Assembly: GCF_001720135.1 (NCBI RefSeq)
Contig: NZ_MCRJ01000001.1
Location: 62,001-126,000, forward strand
DNA length: 64,000 nucleotides
Source of the DNA: Methylobrevis pamukkalensis
GTDB taxonomy: Bacteria; Pseudomonadota; Alphaproteobacteria; Rhizobiales; Pleomorphomonadaceae
Direction: 5' to 3'
Part shown: positions 27,688 to 36,838 of the stretch, one piece after another
Layout: each line of letters starts with the position of its first letter
How positions within the stretch are numbered: position 1 is the stretch's first letter
Made by a program: the position numbers and the translations under genes
The notes under the pieces: model-generated
What the model was told of the DNA's origin: nothing
The model's input: the letters and a program-made list of their open reading frames with translations, nothing else
The model's database searches: none

Positions 27688-28173
27688 ATGTCCATGAGCG
27701 ATGTGCCGAAACAACAGGTGTTTCCGATGCTCCGGCCAGGTCTGGCCAGCATCATCCTTGCGGCCGGCCTTGCCGCCGACATCGCGTGGGAGGTCTGGGC
27801 CCGCCTGATCACGCCGCTGCTGGTCGGCGGCCCGCTTCAGCCGGCCGCCCTCGTCCAGTCGGTCTTCGGCCTCAACAACCTCCTCCTCGCCGAAGCCATC
27901 CATGCGGTGGTGGGGATCGTGTTCTACCCGATCGGCTACCTGTTCATCGCCCGTCCGCTGCAGCGGCTCATCGTGCCCGGCCTGCCGTGGCTGCTGACCG
28001 GCATCGGCTTCGGGACCGGGCTCTGGGTGTTCGCGCTCTACGTCATGGCCCATCTTTTCGCGGGGCTGCCGGCCTTCCTCGGCTTTATTCCGTTGACCTG
28101 GGCGTCGCTGGTCGGACACATCCTGTTCGGCGTCGTCGTCGCCTTTGTCGTTCGCCGGATGGAGCGCGCGTAA
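27688..28173 (+). CDS. Four-helix membrane protein of the ECF-controlled operon
   Basis: 161 residues with four hydrophobic segments: PGLASIILAAGLAADIAWEV, AIHAVVGIVFYPIGYLFIA, WLLTGIGFGTGLWVFALYVM, and WASLVGHILFGVVVAFVV. His residues lie in the second, third-end (MAHLF) and fourth helices, which could bind heme, though this is only suggestive. It sits 46 bases after the TPR gene and 66 before the ThDP enzyme. No named family recognised with confidence. Confidence 0.7.
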   Translation: MSMSDVPKQQVFPMLRPGLASIILAAGLAADIAWEVWARLITPLLVGGPLQPAALVQSVFGLNNLLLAEAIHAVVGIVFYPIGYLFIARPLQRLIVPGLPWLLTGIGFGTGLWVFALYVMAHLFAGLPAFLGFIPLTWASLVGHILFGVVVAFVVRRMERA

Positions 28174-28239
28174 GCGCCGGCCGACCGAGCAAGGCGCGCG
28201 CCGCGCGCAGGCCGTCCCGTGTCCCGAGAAGCCGGTTTC

Positions 28240-29877
28240 ATGAGTCATCCCGATCCGCAGCAGCCCATGACCCGGGTCGCCGACACCGTCGCGCGCACCC
28301 TTCACAGCCACGGCGTCCGCCATGCCTTCGGCATGCCGGGCGGCGAGGTCGTGACCCTCATCGATGCCCTGCAGGCGGCCGGCATCGCTTTCCATCTGGC
28401 GCGCCACGAGACGGCGGCGGCGATCATGGCTGCTGGCGCCAGCACCCTGACGCGCCAGCCGGAGCTTCTGGTCACCACCGTCGGTCCGGGGCTGGCCAAT
28501 GCGGTCAACGGCATCGCCGATGCCTCCCAGGAGCGGGTGCCGCTCCTCGTTTTGTCCGGCATCGTCGATCGCGGAACGCGGGCGCGCTACACCCATCAGG
28601 TGATCGACCACGCCCAGATGCTGCGACCGCTGGTCAAGGCGTCCTTCGAGATCGAGCCGGAGAGTGCGGCCGCGACCGTGGCGCGCGCCATCGCGCTGGC
28701 GACGGCCGACCCGATGGGGCCGGTGCATCTCGACTTGTCACCGGCCATCGCCGCGGCGCGGGCGCCAGCCGCGTTGCCGGTCAGTCCGCCGGTCCTTGTC
28801 CGGACGGAGATCGCCCCCGGGGACCGCGCGGTGAGGGTGCTGGCCGGACGGATCGCGGCGGCGCGGCGACCGCTGGTCATCGCCGGGCTCGAGGCGGCAC
28901 GCGGCGGCGCCGGACCTGCGCTGCAACGTCTTGCCGAAGCCATCGGCGCGCCGGTCCTCTCCACCTACAAGGCCAAGGGCATCCTGCCGGAGACCCATCC
29001 GCTCGCCCTCGGCGGCGCGGGCCTGTCCCCGCTTGCCGACCGGGTCCTTCTCGATCTGGTCGGCCGCGCCGATCTCGTCCTGATGGTCGGATACGATCCG
29101 ATCGAGATGCGGATCGGATGGATGGACGCCGGGGGCGCGCCGGAGAGGACGGTGGAAATCGGCCGGTGGCTGCCCGACCATGCCATGCACCACGCAGGCA
29201 CCCGGGTCGTGGCGGATCCGGCGATGCTGCTGGAGGCTCTGGCCGGGGAGGTCGCGCCGGCGCCCGGCTGGACCGGCGGCGAGCCGGCCGCCGCGAAGGC
29301 GGCCCTGCGCGCCATCTTCGAGACGCCGGCGGGCGTCGGGCCTCATGCCCTGATCGACGTTCTCAACGATGTGGCGGGCGATGACGCGATCGTCACGGTC
29401 GACAGCGGCGCGCACCGCATCCTGCTGTCGCAGAAATGGGTGGCGCGACGCCCCATGTCGCTGCTGCAGTCGGCCGGCTTCTGCACGATGAACGCCGCCC
29501 TGCCGCTCGCGATCGGCGCGAAGGTCGCCGACCCGGCGCGGCGCGTCTTCGCCGTGATGGGAGACGGCGGCCTGGAGATGGGGATCGGCGAGCTTGCGAC
29601 GGTCCGCGATCTCGGGCTGCGACTGACCATCGTCGTGTTCAAGGACCGGAGCCTGGCGCTGATCGCCCTCAAGCAGGCGTCGGCCGGACTTGCGTCCGCG
29701 GGCGTCACGCTCGGCGACACGGACTTTGCCGCCGTGGCACGCGGGTTTGGCGGCCATGGCGCAAATGTGGAGACGGCGGATGACTTCCGTGACGAACTGG
29801 AGGCCGCAGGACAGCGCGGAGGCTTCACGCTCATCAGTTGCACCTTCGACAAGCGGGCCTATGACGGCGCATTCTAG
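28240..29877 (+). CDS. Thiamine-diphosphate-dependent enzyme, acetolactate-synthase-like
   Basis: 545-residue ThDP enzyme with the three domains of the acetolactate synthase/benzoylformate decarboxylase family. The N-terminal part has VRHAFGMPGGEVVTLIDAL, the cofactor-activating Glu in RHETAAA, and VGPGLANAVNG. The central domain is ALS-like. The C-terminal part has the ThDP motif start GDGGLEMG. The usual Asn-Asn at the end of that motif is replaced (VVFKDRSLALI), so activity may differ. An upstream GTG (28219) is possible, but the ATG is preferred. No small regulatory subunit gene is nearby, which argues against branched-chain amino acid synthesis. Substrate unknown. Confidence 0.82.
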   Translation: MSHPDPQQPMTRVADTVARTLHSHGVRHAFGMPGGEVVTLIDALQAAGIAFHLARHETAAAIMAAGASTLTRQPELLVTTVGPGLANAVNGIADASQERVPLLVLSGIVDRGTRARYTHQVIDHAQMLRPLVKASFEIEPESAAATVARAIALATADPMGPVHLDLSPAIAAARAPAALPVSPPVLVRTEIAPGDRAVRVLAGRIAAARRPLVIAGLEAARGGAGPALQRLAEAIGAPVLSTYKAKGILPETHPLALGGAGLSPLADRVLLDLVGRADLVLMVGYDPIEMRIGWMDAGGAPERTVEIGRWLPDHAMHHAGTRVVADPAMLLEALAGEVAPAPGWTGGEPAAAKAALRAIFETPAGVGPHALIDVLNDVAGDDAIVTVDSGAHRILLSQKWVARRPMSLLQSAGFCTMNAALPLAIGAKVADPARRVFAVMGDGGLEMGIGELATVRDLGLRLTIVVFKDRSLALIALKQASAGLASAGVTLGDTDFAAVARGFGGHGANVETADDFRDELEAAGQRGGFTLISCTFDKRAYDGAF

Positions 29878-31036
29878 CCCGGTCGAGGCACCGGCCGGGC
29901 CCACGGGAGGAACCAGCGTGGAGACCGCGAAGCCGGCGCGGGTGAAGCGGCCGCGCGATCCGCGGCTCGATTTCTTCCGCGGTGTCGGGATGGTCATCAT
30001 CCTTCTCGCGCATATCCCGGGCAACAGCTGGACGCTGTGGATTCCCGCAAGGTTCGGCTTTTCCGACGCGACAGAGATGTTCGTCTTCCTGTCCGGAATG
30101 GCGTCGGCCATTGCCTTCGGAACCACGTTCGACCGGCACGGCACGGTGGCGCTCGTCGCCCGGGTTGCGCATCGCATCTGGCAGATCTACTGGGCGCATG
30201 TCGCGATCTTCGTCACCATCACGGCGATCATGGTGACCGCCGGAACGCGGTATGACGGGGTGTCCTACGTCGCCAGCCTGAACCTCATGCCCTTCATCAA
30301 GGATCCCGGCCATCTGCTGGCGGCGCTGCTGGCGCTTGTGTATGTGCCGAACTATTTCGACATCCTGCCGATGTACATCGTCATCCTCGCGCTGATGCCG
30401 GTGATGCTGCTGGCCGAGCGGCTGCATCGGGGGGCATCTTTCGCGCTGATGATCCTGCTCTGGCTGGCAAGCCAGGTCGGGCTCACCGCGCTGCCCGCCG
30501 AGCCCTGGTCTGACCGGCCATGGTTCTTCAATCCCTTCGGCTGGCAGTTGCTGTTCTTCACCGGCTTCTTCCTCATGCGCGGCAGCCTGCCCGTGCCGCG
30601 CCCCAACCCGCTGCTGATGCTGCTTTCGGTCGTCCTCGTCCTCGCCTCGGTGCCTTTCGCCTGGGGCCCCTTTCACCAGATCCATCCGTTTTTCGGGGCG
30701 GCTGCCGCCGACATCGGCTGGCTGACCCAGAAGACCGATTTCGGGCTGCTGCGGTTCGTCCATTTCCTGGCACTCGGCTACATCGCCGCCAACGTCGTCG
30801 GCGAGCGCGGATCGCGGCTGCGCGGACGCGTCGTGGAGGTGATGAAGGTGGTGGGCCAGCAGTCCCTCGCCGTGTTCATGACCGGCATGGTGGTCGCCCA
30901 GATCATCGGCATCGGCCTCGATCTCGCGGGCCGCTCCGCTCTCGACGAGGTGATCGGCAACCTCTTCGGCATCGGCGTGCTGATCGCCGTCGCCTATCTG
31001 GTGCGCTGGTTCAAGGCCTCGCCCTGGAAGGCGTGA
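29861..31036 (+). CDS. OpgC-type membrane acyltransferase
   Basis: Polytopic membrane protein of 391 residues with about ten helices, matching OpgC (glucan succinyl/acyl transferase). The start RDPRLDFFRGVGMVIILLAHIPGNSW and FSDATEMFVFLSGMASAIAFG are OpgC hallmarks. It overlaps the ThDP gene by 17 bases, so the two are coupled. OpgC proteins add succinyl groups to periplasmic glucans; opgG and mdoH are about 28 kb away. Its place in an ECF stress operon suggests stress-induced decoration of glucan or another envelope sugar, an inference from context. Confidence 0.85.
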   Translation: MTAHSSPVEAPAGPTGGTSVETAKPARVKRPRDPRLDFFRGVGMVIILLAHIPGNSWTLWIPARFGFSDATEMFVFLSGMASAIAFGTTFDRHGTVALVARVAHRIWQIYWAHVAIFVTITAIMVTAGTRYDGVSYVASLNLMPFIKDPGHLLAALLALVYVPNYFDILPMYIVILALMPVMLLAERLHRGASFALMILLWLASQVGLTALPAEPWSDRPWFFNPFGWQLLFFTGFFLMRGSLPVPRPNPLLMLLSVVLVLASVPFAWGPFHQIHPFFGAAAADIGWLTQKTDFGLLRFVHFLALGYIAANVVGERGSRLRGRVVEVMKVVGQQSLAVFMTGMVVAQIIGIGLDLAGRSALDEVIGNLFGIGVLIAVAYLVRWFKASPWKA

Positions 31037-31088
31037 TCCGCGGGCGCCGAAAGGGGTTGGGCCGCCTGCGCTGCCGCGGGATGCGGAG

Positions 31089-31898
31089 TCACCTCGGGAA
31101 CCCGACCGCCGACAGCCCGGCGTCGACGTCGCCGGACCTGACGACATGGCCGCCGTCATGGATGCACAGAAGGCTGGCGCCGCGCACGCAGCCGGGCGCC
31201 TCGTCGCAGGCGAGGCCGTCCAGCGTGGCGGTGCGCGGCTGCTCGATGTCGCAGCGCGCCTGCTCGCGCAGGATCGCGATGCTCCTGAAGGTGTCGCCCT
31301 GGTGCAGGCGGGAGCCGATGGCCCGGCCGGACAGCGGGAAGGTCCGGTCGGCGGTGCCGTGGAAATGGACCATGGGCGGCAGGTTCCGGGTGCAGTCGCC
31401 GGCCTGCGGGAGGGGGTTCCAGAAGACGCCGGAGAAGGTGACGAGACCGGCGACCTTGTCGCCCTGCAGGCAGGCCGTGTACCACGCCATCGACGCCCCG
31501 ATCGAAAAGCCTCCGATCACCGTGCTGGGCCCGGTGATCCCGAAGCGGGTCTCAAGGTCGGTGAGGACATCGGCGACGAACGCCTGGTCGTCGCGGCCCT
31601 GCTGCGGGTTGCCCGGAAACGACCAGCGCCCGGCGAGGCCGTCGACGGCGACGAAGGCGAGATGGTGGGCCAGCGTGGTGTCGACGAGGCCCCGCTGCCC
31701 GATCTGCAGGGCGGCGGAGCTCTTGTAGCCGTGAAAGAAGACGTAGGCGCCGCGGACGTCGCCGTCGGCCGGCAGTTCGATGCGATAGTCGCCGCCCCGG
31801 ATCGAGCAGACCGTCCCGCCGCCGCAGTCGGCGGCGAGGGTGGCGGTGCAGGCGGCGATGCCGAGGAGGACGCCCGCTGCAAGTGACCGGACCAACAT
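31089..31898 (-). CDS. Secreted alpha/beta hydrolase, PHB-depolymerase-like (LpqC type)
   Basis: Signal peptide MLVRSLAAGVLLGIAACTATLA, then a hydrolase fold of about 245 residues: oxyanion region VFFHGYKSSAA, nucleophile Ser in GGFSIGASMAW, PPMVHFHGTADRTFPL, and catalytic-type His in HDGGHVV. Four or more Cys suggest disulfides in the periplasm. Relatives include poly(3-hydroxybutyrate) depolymerases and feruloyl esterases. No substrate-binding or lipid-binding domain is visible, so it may act on short esters. It converges with the OpgC-type gene. Confidence 0.78.
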   Translation of the reverse strand: MLVRSLAAGVLLGIAACTATLAADCGGGTVCSIRGGDYRIELPADGDVRGAYVFFHGYKSSAALQIGQRGLVDTTLAHHLAFVAVDGLAGRWSFPGNPQQGRDDQAFVADVLTDLETRFGITGPSTVIGGFSIGASMAWYTACLQGDKVAGLVTFSGVFWNPLPQAGDCTRNLPPMVHFHGTADRTFPLSGRAIGSRLHQGDTFRSIAILREQARCDIEQPRTATLDGLACDEAPGCVRGASLLCIHDGGHVVRSGDVDAGLSAVGFPR

Positions 31899-32002
31899 CG
31901 ATGGAGACCTCGCCGTGAACGTGGCCGCAACTGCCGACGACAGTCCTAGGGGCATGGCGCCGCCTCGGCAATTTGCCGGACCATCACACTTGCGAGAGCG
32001 TC

Positions 32003-32152
32003 GCCCTGGTGGATCTCTTTCCGGACTGGCCGGACGAGACCTTTCCGCTCTACGCCATTCATCCGTCCCGGCGCCATCCGGCGGCCAAGGTCCGCGCCTT
32101 TCTTGATTTCTGCACGGCGCCGGGAAAGCTGGCGGCGCGGAAGGCGCCATGA
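32003..32152 (+). pseudogene. Remnant of a LysR regulator C-terminus
   Basis: The frame reads ALVDLFPDWPDETFPLYAIH, then PSRRHPAAKVRAFLDFCTA, and ends at a TGA. This is the typical last 50 residues of a LysR effector domain. No HTH or earlier effector sequence is present upstream; instead the region meets the upstream end of the hydrolase gene. It is a leftover of a deleted or rearranged regulator gene, in the gap before tRNA-Leu. Not expressed as a functional protein as far as can be seen. Confidence 0.8.
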
Positions 32153-32261
32153 CCGGCGGATCGATGAAGCCGAACAGCACACGCCATCTGGAAATCCTGC
32201 GGCAGGTGCTGTATCACCGCCCGGCTCTCCCGGCGTCGTCTGCGCCGGGGTTCGGCACCGT

Positions 32262-32346
32262 GCGGGTGTGGTGGAACTGGTAGACGCGCCGGACTCAAAA
32301 TCCGGTTCCGCAAGGAGTGTCGGTTCGATTCCGACCACCCGCACCA
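32262..32346 (+). tRNA. tRNA-Leu (anticodon CAA)
   Basis: Class II cloverleaf: acceptor GCGGGTG/CACCCGC, anticodon stem CCGGA/TCCGG around loop CTCAAAA (anticodon CAA, reads UUG), variable arm, T arm GGTTCGATTCC, and encoded CCA. Confidence 0.97.
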
Positions 32347-32497
32347 CTGTCTCTCTTCCGGACGCCTGTTTTCCCGCCGGCGTCCTACGGCAAAGCGGCC
32401 TTGCCCAAGACGCGTGGCGGCATCTGCGCGGGAGCGCACCGCTGCCGCCGTCGGCACGCTGCGGGCAGCCTGGCCACCGCCCCGACACGGCCCGGGA

Positions 32498-35400
32498 TCA
32501 GTAGTCCCATTCCATGCCGATGCCGACGCGCGAGCCGTCCGATCCGGCACTGCCCTGCACCTTCACGTTGTCGGTGATGTCGATGTCGACCTTCACCCGC
32601 GACGAGCCGGCCTCCGTGCCCTGCTCGACGCCGACATAGACGTTGTCGGTGATGTATTTGCCGACCTCGAGCTGGGCGCCGCTCTCGTTGGGCTCGACGC
32701 CGAGCCGGTCGAGGCCGAGCTTCTCGCGGATGCCGTCGATGACGCCGGGGCCGCTGCCGGTGAGGCCGGCGAGCTGGGCGACCGCCTGGGCGAGCTGGAT
32801 CGCCTCGGCCGCCGACAGCTCCTGGGAGGCGCGGTTGAACAGCAGCCGCGAGATCACCTCGTCCTGCGGCAGCTCCGGCGAGGAGGTGAAGGTGATCTGC
32901 GGCTGGGCCGCCGGGCCGGTGACGTTGACGGTGGCGGTGACGTCGCCGGCGGTGGTGGAGGCGGCAAGGTCGAGCACCGGCACGAGGCCGTCCTGGAAGG
33001 TGACGTTGCCGCGGCTGAACTCGAGCCGCTGGGTGAGGATCGTCAGCGTGCCGCGGACAAGCTCGATGCCGCCGAGGATCTGCGGCGCCGCGGTGGTGCC
33101 GCGCACCTGCAGGCTGCCGCCGAACTGGGCGTCGATGCCCTGGCCCTTCACGAAGATACGCGCGGCCTTCACGGTCAGGTCCAGCGGCGCGGCAAAGCCG
33201 GGTCCGGCGGGGGCGGCCGGCTCGCCCGGGGGCCGGCGCGGATCGGGCGGCGGCAGCCGTGCGGCGAGCGCGCGCGGCGGGTTCTTGTGGATGACGTCGA
33301 TGGTGGAGACCGAGAGCGGCAGCCGGTCGGGAATGGTCACGTCGACGCGGCCGAGCGTGATGGTGCCGCCGATGGTCGGCGCCGTGGTGGCCCGGCCCGC
33401 AACCGTGATGTCGAGGTCGGCGGTGGTGTCGAGCACGCCCTGCTGGCGCACGCGCACGTCGCGGCCGGTGACCTTGAGATTGACCGGCAGGCCGCCGGCC
33501 ACATCGCCCTCGACGTCGCCGGAGAGCGAGATCGTGCCGCCGCCGACCACGTTGCCATCGATGCTGCCGAAGCTGGCGTTGCGGCCGGCAAGCCGGATCG
33601 TGCCGGCAAGATCGCGCACGTCGACGCCGGAGGTGATGTCGGCGACGCGCCCGTTCGACAGCGCGATGGTGCCGGTGTAGCCGGGGGTCGCCAGCGGACC
33701 GGTCACCCGGCCGGCCAGCGTGGTGCGGCCGGTGACGACCAGCGAGGGATTGGCGATGAACGGGCGCAGCAGCGCCAGATCGACCGTGCCGTTGAGGCCG
33801 AGATCGAGATTGCCGGCGCCGGCCGGTACGCTGCCGTCGAGGCGCAGGTTGATCGTCTCGCCGCCGCGCAGGGTGCCGTTCAAGCCGGCGCGGGTGCGTC
33901 GAACCGGCCGTTGACGGCAAGGGCGAGCGCCGGCAGGTCGCGGGCGGCGGCGAGCGTGATGCCGCTCGCCGAGGCGTCGTAGGTCACCTCCGGCTTGGCC
34001 GGGGTGCCCGAGACGGTGGCGGTGGCGGTGAGCGTGCCGGCGACGCCGGCGTCGGGCGCGACGAGGTCGAGGATCTGGAAGCCGACATTGCGGGTTGCCA
34101 CGCGCAGGTCCAGCCGTTCGGCCACGGTGCCGGCGACGGTCAGCGAGCCGCCGGCGGCATCGACCGCAAGATCGACGGTGGTGCGTCCGCCGTCGACCGT
34201 CACGGTCGCGGGCCGGGGCAGGGTTGCGACCGCGCGGCCGCGCCGGGCCGACAGCGCGTCGAGGCGCAGGCGGGTCGTCTCGGCAAGCGCCACCTCGCCG
34301 CGGCCGTCGAGGGCGATCTCGTTGACGACGCCCTTGAGGGTGAAGCCGAGCGCCGTCAGCGGACCCGTCGTGGTGAGCGTCACGTCGCGGGCGGCAACGC
34401 CCGAGGTGGAGGCGCGGGCCAGTGTCAGCCGGGCGTCGAGCGCCGGCGCGGTCATCGGCTCGCGGATCTTGGCGGTGAGCGCCAGCGTGCCGACCGCCGC
34501 GCCGGCGGCCGAAAGGTTGGGGCTGGTGACATTCACATTCGCGACGGGCACGCCGCCCTCGGCGCCGAGCGAGACCGTGGCCGTCAGCGTGCCGCTGGCG
34601 CCGTTGACGCCGCCGAGCGCAGCAAGGGGCCCGAGATCGCGGACGTTGACGTCGAGATTGCCGGCGAGCGCGCCGTCGGCGGCGGCCTGCAGCGCGCCGG
34701 ACAGGGTGGCGCTGGCGAGCGCGCCGCGCAGGATCTTCAGGGAGAGGGCGCCGTCCTCGCCGCGGGCGATTTCGGCATCGACGTCGATCGGGGCGCCGTC
34801 GAGGGCGCCGGCAAGGCGCACCGTGCCCGACACCGCGCCGGCCGCGGTCGGCGTCACGTCGAGATCGGCGGTGAAGGGCGAGAGCACGCGGCCTTCGAGC
34901 CGGACATTCTCGGTCGTCACCCGGCCCGAGACGCGCGGCGCCGTGAGCGGTCCCTCGATCCGCAGCCCGGCGTTGGTGCTGCCGGCCAGCGTCGGGGCAA
35001 GACGCGAAAGATCGGAGAGAGCGAGGGTGACGTCGAGGGCGGCCCCGTCGGCCGCCGCGCCGCCATCGGCGTCGAGCCGGATCGCGGCGCCATCGAGCAC
35101 GAGATTGTCGGCACCGATCCGCAGCTGGCTGCCGATGCCTTCGGCGACCACGGTGCCGGACAGGCGCGGCGCGGCGCCGAGCAGGCCGTCGGCGACGGCG
35201 ATGCCGGTGGAGAGGCCGTCGCCGGCGCCGTCCAGCCGGGCCTCGATGCGGCTGCCGTCGAGCGAGCCGGAGAGGTCGGCGGAAAGGTCGAGCTTGCCGC
35301 CGGCGCTTCGATGCCGCCGAGGCCAGCCACCGGGCCGAGATCGGCGACAAGCGCCCGCAGGGTCGCGGTGAAGGTGCTCGCTTCCGGGTCGGTCGCGGCC

Positions 35401-36838
35401 GTCGCCTCGATCCGGCCGGTGGGCAGGGTGACCACCGCTTCGTCGAGGGTGAGGGCGCCGGTGTCGGCGGCCGAGCCGCGGGCGGCGACCTCGACCGCGC
35501 CGAGCGCGCGGCCGTCGGCCAGGGTCACCGAAGGCGCGGTGATGGTGGCATCGAAGGCGGTGCCGGCGGTGCTGACGAGGCCGCCCGCGCTGCGCCGGAC
35601 CGTGGCGGCAAGGGTCGCGGAGGGCACCGAGATGCCCGAGGCGATCAGGCTGCCGGCCGTGGCGTCCAGCACGACCTGCGGTTCGGCGATGGTGCCGGTG
35701 ACGGTGGTGGTGGCGGAGACGTCGCCGAAGATCTGGATGTCCGGCGGGGCAAGGCCGGCAAGGCCGGCCGGCGTGACGCGCAGATCCGCCTTCGCGGTCA
35801 CGGTCTGGCCGTCGGCGCCGAGCGTGCCGGTGGCGTCGACGGAGAGGTTCTCGCCCGAGACGGTCAGGGCGTCGAGCGCGCGGCGCCGTCGTCGCCGTAG
35901 ATCGCGGTGGCGGCCACCTGTACCGTGCCGGCCAGCAGGGGCCGGATGTTGGCCGGCAGGGCTTCGGCCACGGCCGCGTCGAGGTTGGCGGCAAGGCGGT
36001 AGCCGGGCGCGTTGTCGCCGAGCCGGGTGATGGTTGCCTCGCCGCCGATGCGGGCAAGGTCGGCGCCGGCGCGGGTTGCGGCGGCATCGATCCGGCCGGT
36101 CCAGTCGCCGATCGGGCCCTCGCCCTGCACGGCGATGGCAATGTCGGTGTCGGCGGGCAGGCCGGCCAGCGGCTGCAGCGTGCCGCCCGGCGGCTCGCGG
36201 GCGTCGAGATCGACGGTGAGGCGCCCGCTCTCCGGCACATAGGCAAGGACGAGGCGCACATGGGCCTCGGCCTCGGCAAGGCGGGTGAGGTCGAGGCTGA
36301 GGTTGACGCCGCGGGTGGCGGCATCGGCCGGCACCAGCGCGGCGCCGGCGAAGGTCAGCCGTTCCTCCTGGCCGAGCACCGGCTGGCCGAGACGCACGAG
36401 GCCGACGTCGACGGCCTTGAGGTCAAGACCGATCGGCAGCGACAGCGAGGTGGTGGAGGTGGTTTCCGGCGCGGGTTCGGCGGAGGGGGCCGGCAGGCGG
36501 GCGACGTCGACGGTGCCGACGCCCAGGCGTTCGACGGCCAGCGTGCCCGAGAAGATCGAGGACGGGCTCCAGGCGAGACCGATGCGGTCGATGTCCAGCC
36601 ACACGCCCTCGGCGTCGGCCACCGTGACGCCGGTGATCTCCAGATCGTCCAGCGGACCGGAGACCGAGGCGATCCGCACGGGCACGCCCGCAAGATCGGA
36701 GCCGAAGGCGGCAAGCGCGGGCCAGGTCGCGCGGCCGGGGCCCGTGAAGATCAGGACCGATGCGGCAATGATCACGAGAAGCACGAGCGCCAGCACGGTG
36801 GCGAGAAAGATGCGCGCAAGCCGCAGAATGATGGTCAA
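32498..36838 (-). CDS. tamB: TamB, translocation and assembly module inner-membrane component, three apparent frameshifts
   Basis: Long periplasm-spanning beta-rich protein anchored by one N-terminal helix (FLATVLALVLLVIIAASVLIF). It moves lipids or outer-membrane proteins with TamA. Repaired length is about 1447 residues, normal for TamB. Repeating beta sequence fills the middle. The C-terminal DUF490 domain is clear: GLVPVLDLAASTTAGDVTATV, LPQDEVISRLLFNRASQELS, and the end GSRVGIGMEWDY. Frames change near 35880, 35305 and 33885, each fixed by one added base in a G/C run. The TTG start overlaps the tamA stop (TTGA), so tamA and tamB are coupled. Confidence 0.88.

Noticed and set aside
28240-29877. 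Reading the ThDP gene as ilvB (acetolactate synthase large subunit)
   Set aside because: No ilvN beside it, a changed cofactor motif end, and an operon with TPR and OpgC-type genes argue for another substrate.
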